From Promicromonospora panici (GTDB lineage Bacteria > Actinomycetota > Actinomycetes > Actinomycetales > Cellulomonadaceae), in assembly GCF_900608595.1 (NCBI RefSeq), contig NZ_UWYY01000008.1:124001-188000 (forward strand): a stretch of 64,000 nucleotides of DNA, read 5' to 3'. Below are positions 40,856 through 49,756 of this stretch, one piece after another. Position 1 is the stretch's first letter; every line of letters starts with the position of its first letter. A model generated the notes under the pieces. The model saw only the letters and a list, made by a program, of their open reading frames with translations, ran no database searches and was not told the DNA's origin. The translations under genes and the position numbers were made by a program.

Positions 40856-41617
40856 TTACTTTTGAGGCGGTGTCCGGAGCAGTCCCGCCGTATGCACGGC
40901 GATCGCAAGCTGCGTGCGGTTCTCCAGGCCGAGCTTGGTCAGAGCACTCGAGATATGGGCCTTGACCGAACCGTGCGACAGGTACATGCGCCGGGCGATC
41001 TCGGCATTGCCGAGACCCTCCGCCACGGCGACTGCCACCTGCCGCTCGCGGTCGGTGAGCTGGGCGAGACCGTCTGTGGAGCTGTCCCGTCGGGTCTCCT
41101 CCGCGACACCTGCCGTGACACCGGAGATCATCTGGTCCTGCCCGGCACCGCCGGAAGCGCCCGCAACGTGGTCGATCAGACGTCGCAGGGCGATCGAGGA
41201 GACTGTGGGCTCTCCCTCGGCCGCCGCACGGATCGCCCGGACGATGTCCGCGGGCGGCGTGTGCTTGAGGAGGAAACCCGACGCCCCTGCCCGCAACGCG
41301 TCGAGCACCACCGGCTCGGTGTCGAACGTGGTCAGGACGATCACTGCCGGCTGCTGGACGTCCACGGTCGCCCGGAGGTCGCGCAGCGCGGCGACACCGT
41401 CGAGCCTTGGCATGCGAATGTCCAGGAGGACGACGTCGGGCGCCACCTCCCGCACGACGTCGACCAGCCCGTCGCCGTCGTCGGCGTCAGCCACGACGTC
41501 GATACCAAGAGCGCCGGTGAGCATGAGGCGCAGCCCCTGGAGGACGAGCGGGTCGTCGTCGACGAGAACCACCCGGACCGGTGGCTGAGTCTCGGGTTCG
41601 GACGGGCCGGGCGTCAT
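40856..41617 (-). CDS. NarL/LuxR-type response regulator
   Basis: This 253-residue protein has a receiver domain (VVLVDDDPLVLQGL, phospho-Asp in VVLLDIRMPRLDG, Lys in GFLLKHTPP) and a C-terminal LuxR HTH (LTDRERQVAVAVAEGLGNAE to KAHISSALTKLGL). A 50-residue linker between them is longer than usual. The start overlaps the upstream kinase stop (ATGA). It probably regulates the divergent ABC exporter through the palindromes at 42919-42959. Confidence 0.92.
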   Translation of the reverse strand: MTPGPSEPETQPPVRVVLVDDDPLVLQGLRLMLTGALGIDVVADADDGDGLVDVVREVAPDVVLLDIRMPRLDGVAALRDLRATVDVQQPAVIVLTTFDTEPVVLDALRAGASGFLLKHTPPADIVRAIRAAAEGEPTVSSIALRRLIDHVAGASGGAGQDQMISGVTAGVAEETRRDSSTDGLAQLTDRERQVAVAVAEGLGNAEIARRMYLSHGSVKAHISSALTKLGLENRTQLAIAVHTAGLLRTPPQK

Positions 41618-42867
41618 GGTCGCTTCTGCGGCAAATCTGCGACCAGGCGGAACTCACCATCGTGAACGCCGTACTCGAAGCTGCCGCCGTCCAGGCGCAC
41701 ACGCTCGGTCAGCCCGATCAGCCCCGCGCCGGCTCCGGGGATCTCGCTCGCGGTCACCCCGACGGGCAGCGGGTTGGTCACGGCGACGTGCACCTGCCCC
41801 TCCGCGGGACGGACCTCGACGGTCACGACAGCGCCCACGGCGTGCTTGCGCGCGTTCGTCAGCCCTTCCTGCACCGTCCGATAGACGGTGCGCTGCACGT
41901 TCTCCGGCAGGCCGACGAGTGGTTCGAGCTCCAGCCGTGCCATCACCCGCTGGCCCGCGTCCCGTGCTTCGTCCACCAGGCGAGGGACGTCCCGGAGCAG
42001 CGGCTGCGGACGCTCCGGCAGGGCAGCGGGCGCTACCACGGGCTTGCCGTCGCTCGCTCCCGGGTCTCGCAGCACGACGAGCACCTGCCGCAGCTCCTCT
42101 ACCGCCAGATGGGCGTTGTCTCGAATCACGGCAGCCGCTTCGCGCACCTCCTCCAGCGTGGGCGGGGCCGGCCCGGCGGTCCGGTACTCCAGCGCACCGG
42201 CATGCACGGAGAGCAGCGAGACGCGGTGCGCCAGCACATCGTGCATCTCGCGGGCTATGCGCTCCCGTTCCACCCGGCGCACCTCCTCGAGCCGGACGGC
42301 GGCGAGCTCCCGTTCGCGGGTCGCTTCGGCGCGCAGGCCTTCCAGCACGCGACGCCGCGAGCGGGTCAACAGCCCGAAACTGAGCGCCAGCAGGTGCAGG
42401 AGCATCATCACGATCAGCCAAGTTCCCCAGCTGACCCCCGGGACCGGGAACAGCGCGTGGTAAGGAACGCCTGCCGCGAGGTAGCCGGCGACGAGCGGCA
42501 CCGAGACGCGCGGGCGCAGGTAGGCGCCCATGCGGTACATGACCACGACGACGGCGAACCCCGAGCTCGCCGACAACGCCGCCGGCACGAGGACCACCAG
42601 CGCGACCGCCAGCGGGTGGCTGCGGGTCCACCACAGCGCGCAGCACGCGACGACGCCCATGGCGAGGTCCCAGGGCAAGAACCAGTCGGGAAAGCTGGCC
42701 ACCGCGCCCGGCGCCGGATCCCAGAACGACATCCAGACCATCAGCGCGAGGACGAACAGCACCGAGTCCACGACCCACTGGACCCCGGTCCGCGACGTTC
42801 GCAGCGGGCTCAGCCCGTCGAGGACGGACCGCCGTCCGCCCTCGACCGGGAGTGCCACGGTGACCAT
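41614..42867 (-). CDS. Sensor histidine kinase (HisKA_3)
   Basis: This 417-residue kinase has about five N-terminal membrane helices with very short extracellular loops, so it may sense within the membrane. The phospho-His is in RERIAREMHDVLAHRVSLLS. The N-box is VQEGLTNARKHA and the G-box GAGAGLIGLTERV. Kinases of this layout beside ABC exporters often sense antimicrobial peptides or lipid-II ligands; that is inference from context. Confidence 0.9.
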   Translation of the reverse strand: MVTVALPVEGGRRSVLDGLSPLRTSRTGVQWVVDSVLFVLALMVWMSFWDPAPGAVASFPDWFLPWDLAMGVVACCALWWTRSHPLAVALVVLVPAALSASSGFAVVVVMYRMGAYLRPRVSVPLVAGYLAAGVPYHALFPVPGVSWGTWLIVMMLLHLLALSFGLLTRSRRRVLEGLRAEATRERELAAVRLEEVRRVERERIAREMHDVLAHRVSLLSVHAGALEYRTAGPAPPTLEEVREAAAVIRDNAHLAVEELRQVLVVLRDPGASDGKPVVAPAALPERPQPLLRDVPRLVDEARDAGQRVMARLELEPLVGLPENVQRTVYRTVQEGLTNARKHAVGAVVTVEVRPAEGQVHVAVTNPLPVGVTASEIPGAGAGLIGLTERVRLDGGSFEYGVHDGEFRLVADLPQKRP

Positions 42868-42918
42868 GCCACGAGAATAGGTACGCGCTGCGCGGTGCGG
42901 CCATGGCTCGGCGCAGGT

Positions 42919-42959
42919 CTGGCCGATCGGCCAGGCCTCGGGACTGGCCGATCGGCCGA
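42919..42959. promoter_or_regulatory. Tandem palindromes between the two-component pair and the ABC exporter
   Basis: CTGGCCGATCGGCCAG (42919-42934) is a perfect 16-bp palindrome. Fourteen of its bases repeat at 42944-42959 as CTGGCCGATCGGCCGA, offset by 25 bases. The pair sits in the 126-bp divergent promoter region, 35 bases before the exporter ATG. It is a likely dual operator. Confidence 0.55.
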
Positions 42960-42993
42960 TGCGAGCCCGTTCTCCGCACGCCAGGCTGGAGCC

Positions 42994-43800
42994 ATGACCT
43001 CAGAGCCCTCGATCTCCTACGACCCGCCACCGGGTGCGGCGGTTCCTGCGCTCGAACTCGTCGGACTCCGTCGGGAGTTCGCGGACAAGGTCGCTGTGGA
43101 CAGCATCGATCTCCGTGTACCGCCCGGGTCGTTCTTCGGCCTCGTAGGCCCCAACGGCGCGGGCAAGACGACCACCCTGTCCATGGCGGTCGGCCTGCTG
43201 CGGCCGAGCGCCGGCCGCGCGCTGGTCCACGGCGTCGACGTGTGGGCCGATCCGATCGCTGCCAAACGACTGCTCGGAGTGCTCCCCGACGGGCTTGCCC
43301 TCCCTGAGCGGCTCACCGGTGGTGAGCTCCTCACGTACTGGGGGCGGTTCCGCCGCATGCACGTGCGGACCGTCGCAGACCGCACCGCCGAGCTGCTGCG
43401 CATCCTCGAGCTCGAGGAGGCCGAGCAGCTCGGCACGCTCGTCGGCGAGTACTCCACGGGCATGCGCAAGAAGATCGGCCTCGCGACGGCGCTGCTGCAC
43501 CCACCGCGCCTCCTGGTGCTCGACGAGCCGTACGAGGCGGTCGACCCGGTCTCGGCCCGAGTGCTCACGGCCATCCTGCGCCGGTTCACGTCCTCGGGCG
43601 GCTCGGTCATCATCTCGAGCCACGTGATGAGCCTGGTCGAACAGCTCTGCAGCCGGGTCGCGATCATCGCCCGAGGCCAGGTGCTCGCCGAGGGTTCTCT
43701 CGACGAGGTCCGCGGCGGGCGGACCCTCGAAGACCGGTTCGTCGAGCTCGTGGGCTCAACCGACCTCGCAGAGGAGGACCTGACGTGGATCGGGAGCTGA
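42994..43800 (+). CDS. ABC transporter ATP-binding protein
   Basis: This 268-residue ATPase has Walker A GLVGPNGAGKTTT, a signature with a divergent LSGGQ (EYSTGMRKKIGLATALL), Walker B RLLVLDEPYEAVDP and the H-loop ISSHV. It pairs with the permease whose GTG lies 16 bases inside its 3' end. It belongs to the exporter class of drug/antimicrobial-peptide transporters. The ATG at 42994 follows GGAG. Confidence 0.94.
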   Translation: MTSEPSISYDPPPGAAVPALELVGLRREFADKVAVDSIDLRVPPGSFFGLVGPNGAGKTTTLSMAVGLLRPSAGRALVHGVDVWADPIAAKRLLGVLPDGLALPERLTGGELLTYWGRFRRMHVRTVADRTAELLRILELEEAEQLGTLVGEYSTGMRKKIGLATALLHPPRLLVLDEPYEAVDPVSARVLTAILRRFTSSGGSVIISSHVMSLVEQLCSRVAIIARGQVLAEGSLDEVRGGRTLEDRFVELVGSTDLAEEDLTWIGS

Positions 43801-45485
43801 TCTCGCTCAAGCAGACCGCCCTGCGGCACACCGCCGCCGGAACGCGCCCGGCGGGGTGGCTGATCGGTGGCGCCCTCGCCGCGGCGACCTGGGTCGCCGC
43901 TCTCCTCGCCGGCGGCGACACTGCCCGGCACTCGATCCTCACGCTGGCGCTGCTGTTCTGGGGCGTCGGCGCGGCCATCGGTCCGGTTCTGATGAGCGGA
44001 GCCGGCACGCTCCGTCCAGGCTGGTTCGCCCTGCTGCCGATCCCCCGGCAGACCCTCGGCCGAGGCCTCCTGGTCAGCGTGTACGTGAGTATCGCTGCCG
44101 CGATCGTGCTCGTCGCGCTGCTCGCAGTCGGCCTGCACGCCGTGCTGCTGGACCCCGTCACGCTCGTCGTGGCCATCTCCGGCGCGGTACTGACCTGGGT
44201 GCTCGTGATCGCTCTGTCCCGCCTGGTGTATGGCCTGCTCGGGGCCGCGATGGGCTCCCGCGTCGGGATCGAGATCGCGGGGATCCAGTTCGGGCTCATG
44301 TTCGCCGGGATGTTCGCCGGCTGGATCCCGGTGACCATCGCCATCGAGCGCACGCCCGACCTGCTGGCGACCGGCATCACCGATGCCGCCGTAACGCGGG
44401 GCCTGGACATGAGCCCCACGTCGTGGTCGGTGCTCGCCGTGGAACGTGCGGCGCGTGGCGACTGGGCCGGTGCGCTCGTCCTGCTCGGCGCTCTCACCCT
44501 GTGTGCCGGCGCGGTCGTAGCGGCGACGATCCCGCTGCTGGTCCCGTCGACCCGGCCGCACGTCCAGCGGCACCGCGGCCGACGGCGCTCCGCCGGTCTC
44601 GTCGCGGGCGGCGGGCTCCTGCCGCGCACGCAGACCGGCGCGGTGATCACCAAGGAAGTACGGCAGTGGAGCCGGGACGGCTGGCGTCTGCTCGAGGTGC
44701 AGTCCGGGGTCTGGACCGGCGTGCTCATCGGGGCGCTCGCACTGACCAGCGCAGACCTCCGGGGCATCGCCGCGTTCTCCGGCCTGATCGTCGCGTTCAT
44801 GCTCGGCCTCTCGGCCTGCACCATGTACGGCCAGGACGGCAGCGCGGTGTGGCTCGACGTCGTCGGCCAGGACGAGACGTCGGTCCGGGCGGACGTCCGT
44901 GGCCGCCAATGGGGCGCCGTGCTCGCATTCCTGCCCAAGGTGCTGGTGGTGACGGCGGTGTTCGTGGTGCTCAGCCGGGCCTGGTGGGCAGTGCCGATCC
45001 TGCTCGCCGCGACCCCGGCACTGTTCGGGGCAGCCTCCGGCGCCGCCGTGGTCGTGGCGGCCGTGGGTGTCTCGCCCGGTGTCGACCCACGGCAGCGGGT
45101 CGGCCCCAACGACGCGGTCGGGAACATCACCATCCACGTGTGGATCGTGATGATGCTGATCTCGGTCGCGGTAGTGCCCACCGCCGGGATGGTCGTCGCC
45201 CTTGCGACGGCACCGTCAGCGTGGCTGGCGGCGCTCACGGTCGCCGTCGGGTTCGCCAACGGCTTCGGCGCCGCGTGGCTGCTCGGCCGGATCGCGATCG
45301 GCTACCTGACCAACCGTCTCCCGGACCTGTTCAGCCGTATCCGGTACGGCCAGGTGTTCCGCGAGACCAGAGCCGCGAGCGCCCTCGACTGGTTCGAATC
45401 CACGACACTCAGGGGCGAGCAGGTGGCCAAGGAGCGCAAGCAGAAGGAGCGCGCCGAGCGGGTCGCCAAGACCGCTGCTCGGTAA
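43785..45485 (+). CDS. ABC transporter permease (ABC-2-like)
   Basis: This 566-residue integral membrane protein has about 12 hydrophobic segments in two halves separated by a basic cytoplasmic loop (RPHVQRHRGRRRSAG). The GTG start at 43785 is preceded by GAGGAGG and overlaps the ATPase gene. No substrate can be assigned. The C-terminal 40 residues are a charged coiled-coil-like tail (KERKQKERAERVAK). It ends 16 bases from the convergent menG stop. Confidence 0.88.
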   Translation: MDRELISLKQTALRHTAAGTRPAGWLIGGALAAATWVAALLAGGDTARHSILTLALLFWGVGAAIGPVLMSGAGTLRPGWFALLPIPRQTLGRGLLVSVYVSIAAAIVLVALLAVGLHAVLLDPVTLVVAISGAVLTWVLVIALSRLVYGLLGAAMGSRVGIEIAGIQFGLMFAGMFAGWIPVTIAIERTPDLLATGITDAAVTRGLDMSPTSWSVLAVERAARGDWAGALVLLGALTLCAGAVVAATIPLLVPSTRPHVQRHRGRRRSAGLVAGGGLLPRTQTGAVITKEVRQWSRDGWRLLEVQSGVWTGVLIGALALTSADLRGIAAFSGLIVAFMLGLSACTMYGQDGSAVWLDVVGQDETSVRADVRGRQWGAVLAFLPKVLVVTAVFVVLSRAWWAVPILLAATPALFGAASGAAVVVAAVGVSPGVDPRQRVGPNDAVGNITIHVWIVMMLISVAVVPTAGMVVALATAPSAWLAALTVAVGFANGFGAAWLLGRIAIGYLTNRLPDLFSRIRYGQVFRETRAASALDWFESTTLRGEQVAKERKQKERAERVAKTAAR

Positions 45486-45501
45486 GGACGCTGGCGGTGC
45501 G

Positions 45502-46197
45502 TCAGGCCGGGCGGACTGCCCGGTGCAGGGCCACGATCCCGCCACTCACGTTGCGGTAGGCCGCGTGCTCCCAGCCGGCGTCGAGCATCAGGCGGGCCAG
45601 CTCGACCTGGGTGTGCCAGGTCCGGATGGACTCGGCCAGGTAGTCGTAGGAGCCTTTCTCGCGCGTCACGACGTTCGCCACCACGGGCAGCGCCCGCATC
45701 AGGTACTCCTGGTAGACCTTCCGGAACGGGCCCCACGTGGGGGTGGAGAACTCGCAGATCACCACGCGCCCGCCCGGCCGGACCACCCGCAGCATCTCGC
45801 GCAGCGCCGCGTCCGTGTCCACGACGTTGCGCAGGCCGAAGCTGATGGTGACGGCGTCGAACGACTCGTCGGCGAACGGCAGCCGCGTCGCGTCGCCGGC
45901 GACGAACGGCAGGTCCGGCCGGCGCTGCTTGCCGACCTGCAGCATGCCGATCGAGAAGTCGGACGGGACCACGAAGGCGCCGTCCGCGGCGAAGGGCTCG
46001 CTGCTGGTGCCGGTGCCCGCGGCGAGGTCGAGCACGCGCTCGCCCGGCATCGCGGCGACCGCCTCGACCGTCAGGCGGCGCCAGCGCCGGTCCTGACCCA
46101 GGGAGATGAGGTCGTTGGTCAGGTCGTAGCGGGCGGCGATCCCGTCGAACATCGACGCGACCTCGGCCGGCTTCTTTTCCAGGCTTGCGCGGGACAT
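45502..46197 (-). CDS. menG: Demethylmenaquinone methyltransferase
   Basis: This 231-residue UbiE/MenG-type methyltransferase has the SAM motif [16 protein letters not shown], the UbiE signature [13 protein letters not shown] at the start, and [18 protein letters not shown] with [14 protein letters not shown]. It makes the last methylation of menaquinone. The gene stands alone on the minus strand, divergent from menF, separated by 173 bases holding a long perfect hairpin. Confidence 0.95.
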   Translation of the reverse strand: MSRASLEKKPAEVASMFDGIAARYDLTNDLISLGQDRRWRRLTVEAVAAMPGERVLDLAAGTGTSSEPFAADGAFVVPSDFSIGMLQVGKQRRPDLPFVAGDATRLPFADESFDAVTISFGLRNVVDTDAALREMLRVVRPGGRVVICEFSTPTWGPFRKVYQEYLMRALPVVANVVTREKGSYDYLAESIRTWHTQVELARLMLDAGWEHAAYRNVSGGIVALHRAVRPA

Positions 46198-46251
46198 GGC
46201 GCCATCGTTTCACGGCCCGGGACCGGGCCGGCCGCGGCGGGATCCGAATGG

Positions 46252-46309
46252 TCGGCAGTTCGTCAGGTGATCGGTAGCTCGGGTTACCGATCACCTGACG
46301 AACTGCCGA
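46252..46309. repeat. Perfect 25-bp-arm inverted repeat between menG and menF
   Basis: Arms 46252-46276 and 46285-46309 are exact reverse complements over 25 bases (left arm begins TCGGCAGTTCGTCAGG), with an 8-base loop. It lies between divergent men genes, about 55 bases from the menG start and 62 from the menF start. It is far longer than a normal operator, so it may be a mobile REP-type element that now lies in the promoter region. Confidence 0.85.
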
Positions 46310-46357
46310 TCGACCGCCTTCCCCCGGCCCGGTGCGTTCGGCAGGTTGGCACGCGCT

Positions 46358-46363
46358 TATTCT
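46358..46363 (+). promoter_or_regulatory. -10 box of menF, probably leaderless
   Basis: TATTCT lies seven bases upstream of the menF ATG at 46371, which places the transcription start at or next to the start codon. A weak -35 (TTCGGC at 46337) is 15 bases upstream. No ribosome site precedes the ATG, consistent with a leaderless mRNA. Confidence 0.5.
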
Positions 46364-46370
46364 GGGATGG

Positions 46371-47843
46371 ATGATCGCTTCACCAGCCGGACGCACCCCC
46401 GGTGCGCAGACCGGCACCGCCGTACCCAGCACCTGGACCCTCGTCGCGCCCGCCCCGGTTGACGACATACCGCGGGGCGCACCCCATGGTCCGCAGCTCG
46501 TCGTCCGCACCGTCGCGATCGACGATCTCCCCGACACCCCGACCGCGCTCGTCGACCGGCTCCCCGACACCAACGCGCTCGCCTGGGTGCGACACGGCGA
46601 CGGGCTGGCGGGCTGGGGCGAGGCGCTGCGGTTCGAGACGTTCGGCCCGGGCCGCTTCGCCGACGCCGACGACGCCTGGCGCCACGTCCTCGACCGCGCC
46701 GTCGTGCACGACGACGTGACCCTGCCCGGCAGCGGCCTGGTCGCGTTCGGCAGCTTCGCCTTCGACGACGTGTCCCCCGGCGACGAGGCCGAGGACCCCG
46801 CGCGCGCGAGCGGCGTGCTGATCGTGCCGCGCGTCGTCGTCGGCCGGCGCGGGGACCGGGCCTGGATGACCACGATCTCCCTGGTGGGCGACCGGTCCGC
46901 GCCTGTGGGCGACGAGCTGCTGTCCGCCTACCCGCACCAGCCGGTCATCAACCCGGGCAAGGTGGTCCTGGCCGACGGGGCCGTGGGCGCCGCGGACTGG
47001 CCCGCCGTCGTCGCGGAGGGCGTGGCCCGGATCAAGACCGGCGAGCTGGAGAAGGTGGTGCTCGCGCGCGACGTCGTCGCGACCGCGGAGCACCCGCTGG
47101 ACACCCGGCACCTGCTCGGCCGCCTCGCGTCCGCCTACGACGCCTGCTGGGCGTTCAGCGTGGACGGCATGGTCGGCGCGACGCCGGAGCTCCTGGTCCG
47201 CAGCGAGAAGGGCCTGGTCGCCTCGCGTGTGCTGGCGGGCACCATCCGCCGGGAGCACGGCCGCGGCGAGGGCGCCGTGCCGGCCGGGGACGACGCCGAC
47301 CTGCTGCACGCCGCCCAGCTCGCCCGCTCCTCGAAGGACCTCGAGGAGCACGAGTTCGCGGTGCGTTCCGTCGCCGCGGCCCTCGAGCCGTTCTGCTCGT
47401 CGATGAACGTGCCCGAGGCGCCGTTCGTGCTGCACCTGCCGAACGTGATGCACCTGGCGACGGACGTGACGGGCGTCCTGACGGACCAGGGCGCGGCGTC
47501 GGGCCGGCGTCCGCCGTCGTCGCTCTCGCTGGCCGCCGCGCTGCACCCGAGCGCCGCCGTCTGCGGCACGCCGACGAACGTCGCGCGGAGCCTCATCCGG
47601 GAGATCGAGGGCCTGGACCGCGCGCGGTACGCCGGTCCGGTGGGCTGGGTGGGCGCCGACGGCGACGGCGAGTGGGGCATCGCCCTGCGCTCGGCCGAGA
47701 TCTCGCCGCGGAACCAGCGCCACATCCGCCTGTTCGCCGGCTGCGGCATCGTCGCTGCGTCGGACCCGCAGGCGGAGCTGGCGGAGTCCGAGGCCAAGCT
47801 GGAGCCGATGCGCTACGCCCTGGGCACCACCGTGCCGAGGTAG
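46371..47843 (+). CDS. menF: Isochorismate synthase
   Basis: This 490-residue chorismate-binding enzyme converts chorismate to isochorismate, the first step of menaquinone synthesis. Family motifs include KVVLARDVVAT, GATPELLVR, VLAGTIRREHG, LARSSKDLEEHEFAV, HPSAAVCGTP, YAGPVGWV and FAGCGIVAASDPQAELAESE. The start is at ATG 46371; the open frame reaches 46332 but lacks a ribosome site. The stop TAG (47841-47843) lies inside repeat copy B, whose bases also encode the last two residues. Confidence 0.93.
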   Translation: MIASPAGRTPGAQTGTAVPSTWTLVAPAPVDDIPRGAPHGPQLVVRTVAIDDLPDTPTALVDRLPDTNALAWVRHGDGLAGWGEALRFETFGPGRFADADDAWRHVLDRAVVHDDVTLPGSGLVAFGSFAFDDVSPGDEAEDPARASGVLIVPRVVVGRRGDRAWMTTISLVGDRSAPVGDELLSAYPHQPVINPGKVVLADGAVGAADWPAVVAEGVARIKTGELEKVVLARDVVATAEHPLDTRHLLGRLASAYDACWAFSVDGMVGATPELLVRSEKGLVASRVLAGTIRREHGRGEGAVPAGDDADLLHAAQLARSSKDLEEHEFAVRSVAAALEPFCSSMNVPEAPFVLHLPNVMHLATDVTGVLTDQGAASGRRPPSSLSLAAALHPSAAVCGTPTNVARSLIREIEGLDRARYAGPVGWVGADGDGEWGIALRSAEISPRNQRHIRLFAGCGIVAASDPQAELAESEAKLEPMRYALGTTVPR

Positions 47844-47988
47844 AACTCTGGCGAGGTAGGACTCTGGCGAGGTAGGACTCTGGCGAGGTAGGACTCTGGC
47901 GAGGTAGGACTCTGGCGAGGTAGGACCGGAGCCAAGAGCTCCGGTTCTACTTCGCTGCCGTTCTACCTCGCCAGAGTTCTACCTCGGC
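47834..47988. repeat. 16-bp-period tandem inverted repeat, copy B (largest)
   Basis: Six direct GAGGTAG(A/G)AC units start at 47837, 47853, 47869, 47885, 47901 and 47917. Three inverted units start at 47944, 47960 and 47976, all 16 bases apart, around an inner hairpin ACCGGAG/CTCCGGT. The first unit contains the menF TAG stop. The right end is five bases from the convergent DUF6114 stop. Confidence 0.9.
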
Positions 47989-47992
47989 GAAA

Positions 47993-49756
47993 TCAGGGGG
48001 TGCCCGCCGTCGGGCCCTTGCCGATCGGGTCGGTCTCGTCGCCCCATACCTGCTCCCGGAAGCTGTCCCACACCTGGATGTCGGACGTCGCGCCCATGAA
48101 GCCCATCCGGGCGTCCGAGGCGGTCAGCAGGATCGAGATGAGCGAAGCACCCTCGAGCACCTGGGTGGCCACTTCCAGGAGGTCCTGCCCGTCCGGCAGG
48201 TCCGCGTGGATCGACGACACGTACATCTGCGCGTCGCCTTCGAGCGAAACGAAGTTCGCCCGGGTGTCCGTGCCCGCCGTCGAGCCGTGGTCGTAGGCGT
48301 ACGACTTGAGCCAGAACCCGTCGACGACGACCTTGTCGGCCGAAATCTTGATCGCGTCCCGGCGGCTACCGTCGTTCTTGACGGGCACGTTCGCCAGGCC
48401 GATGCCGTTGATGCCGGTCAGCGGGATCTCCAGGTCCGTGCTCTCCAGGTCGGCGGGCAGGGAGAAGACCGAGCCGTCCTCCCTGGCGCCGCACTGGCCG
48501 GGCAGGTCGATGTTGAGGTCGTACTTGCCGCCGAAGCTCACCTTGACGCACGTGCCGAGCTCCGTCTGCAGCGCTTCCTCGATCGTCTGCTGCGGGTCGA
48601 TCTCACCGCACGGGTCCGACGGCGCGCTGTCCCCCGCCTCCGGGGGCACCTCGCCGTCCTGCGTCGGCTCCTGGCACTCGGGCTCGTCGTCGGCGGTGGT
48701 CCCGTCACCCGCGCCGTCGCCGTCTGCCGAGCCGGTCCCGTCGCCCGCCGAGCCGTCTGCCGGGTCGGTCACGCCACCCGTGACGTCGTCGACGGCGTCC
48801 CCGACCGGGTCCTCGCCCTCGCCCGACTCGGACGTGCTGGGCGACGGCGTCGCCGACGGCGAGGCGGAGGGGTCCGCCGCGCCGTCGTCCTCGCAGGCCC
48901 CGAAGACCACGCACCAGAACGAGTCGTCCTGCTGGGTCTCCGCGCCCGACGTCGACGCCGGCATGCTCATGCCGCCGAGCGCCATCGCGCTCGCCACGAC
49001 CACCGCAGCGGACTTCTGGGAGAGGGCGCGCAGCGCGGTGCTGAGCGTTTCCACCTTGGGGATCGCCGCCGTGTCCGCGGCGGGCTCATCGCCTTCGCGC
49101 GGTGCGTCGTCGTCCGCGTCCGGGGCCTCCGGAGTCTCCGAAGCCTCCGATCCTTCCTCGGCGGTGTCCGACGCCGGAGCGGTGTCCGACGCCGGTGCGT
49201 CGGCCGCCTCGGGCGTCGCGGCGCCGGCGGGTGGGTCGACGTCGGCCCGCGGCGCGGCGGCGTCGTCACCCGAGGTGCCGTCCGCGCCGTCCGCCTCAGT
49301 GGCCGGTTCCGCGCCGTCCGCCTCGGCGGCCTCGACCGGAGGCCCCCAGGACACGACGACGATGCCGCCGATCACGCCGAGCAGGAACCCGACGACCCAG
49401 CCGCCGAGGTTCACGCCCGCGATCGAGTACACGGAGATCGCGAGCGCGATCACGCCGTAGAAGATCCGGTGCACGGGCTGGGCGATCGACAGGATCCCGA
49501 GCAGGATCAGGGTGATCGGCAGGATCGTCGCCTGCGCGCCCTCTACCCCGAACTGCAGCACGATGTTCATACCGAGCTGGTCCAGCTTGATCGGGCCGGA
49601 CAGGAGCATCTCCAGACCAGCGAGCGCTACCAGCACACCCCCGACGAACGGCCGCTGCTTGCGCCAGGGGCGGAAGTCCCTGCGCCAGTCAGCAAGCTTC
49701 GCGCGAAGTCCGGGGCGGCCGGCGTGCGCCTGGCCGTCACCCGGACTCAGAAGCAC
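47993..49756 (-). CDS. DUF6114 membrane protein with long secreted C-terminal region
   Basis: This 587-residue protein has a DUF6114-like N-terminus (RPWRKQRPFVGGVLVALAGL, about four helices in residues 30-135). A 100-residue acidic Ala/Pro/Asp linker follows, then a second hydrophobic stretch (SAAVVVASAMALGGMSMPAS) that looks like an internal signal peptide. The C-terminal region is Asp/Gly/Ser-rich and has a Cys-containing beta-rich domain. Streptomyces DUF6114 proteins are much shorter, so this looks like a fusion. The GTG start overlaps the DUF6230 stop by 10 bases. Function unknown. Confidence 0.75.
   Translation of the reverse strand: MLLSPGDGQAHAGRPGLRAKLADWRRDFRPWRKQRPFVGGVLVALAGLEMLLSGPIKLDQLGMNIVLQFGVEGAQATILPITLILLGILSIAQPVHRIFYGVIALAISVYSIAGVNLGGWVVGFLLGVIGGIVVVSWGPPVEAAEADGAEPATEADGADGTSGDDAAAPRADVDPPAGAATPEAADAPASDTAPASDTAEEGSEASETPEAPDADDDAPREGDEPAADTAAIPKVETLSTALRALSQKSAAVVVASAMALGGMSMPASTSGAETQQDDSFWCVVFGACEDDGAADPSASPSATPSPSTSESGEGEDPVGDAVDDVTGGVTDPADGSAGDGTGSADGDGAGDGTTADDEPECQEPTQDGEVPPEAGDSAPSDPCGEIDPQQTIEEALQTELGTCVKVSFGGKYDLNIDLPGQCGAREDGSVFSLPADLESTDLEIPLTGINGIGLANVPVKNDGSRRDAIKISADKVVVDGFWLKSYAYDHGSTAGTDTRANFVSLEGDAQMYVSSIHADLPDGQDLLEVATQVLEGASLISILLTASDARMGFMGATSDIQVWDSFREQVWGDETDPIGKGPTAGTP

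Noticed and set aside
45302..46873. Minus-strand open frame of 523 codons over menG and menF
   Set aside because: It overlaps two well-supported genes in other frames and has no recognisable domain.
47834..47988. CRISPR array
   Set aside because: Units repeat every 16 bases with no unique spacers and the array is inverted on itself. No cas genes are present.
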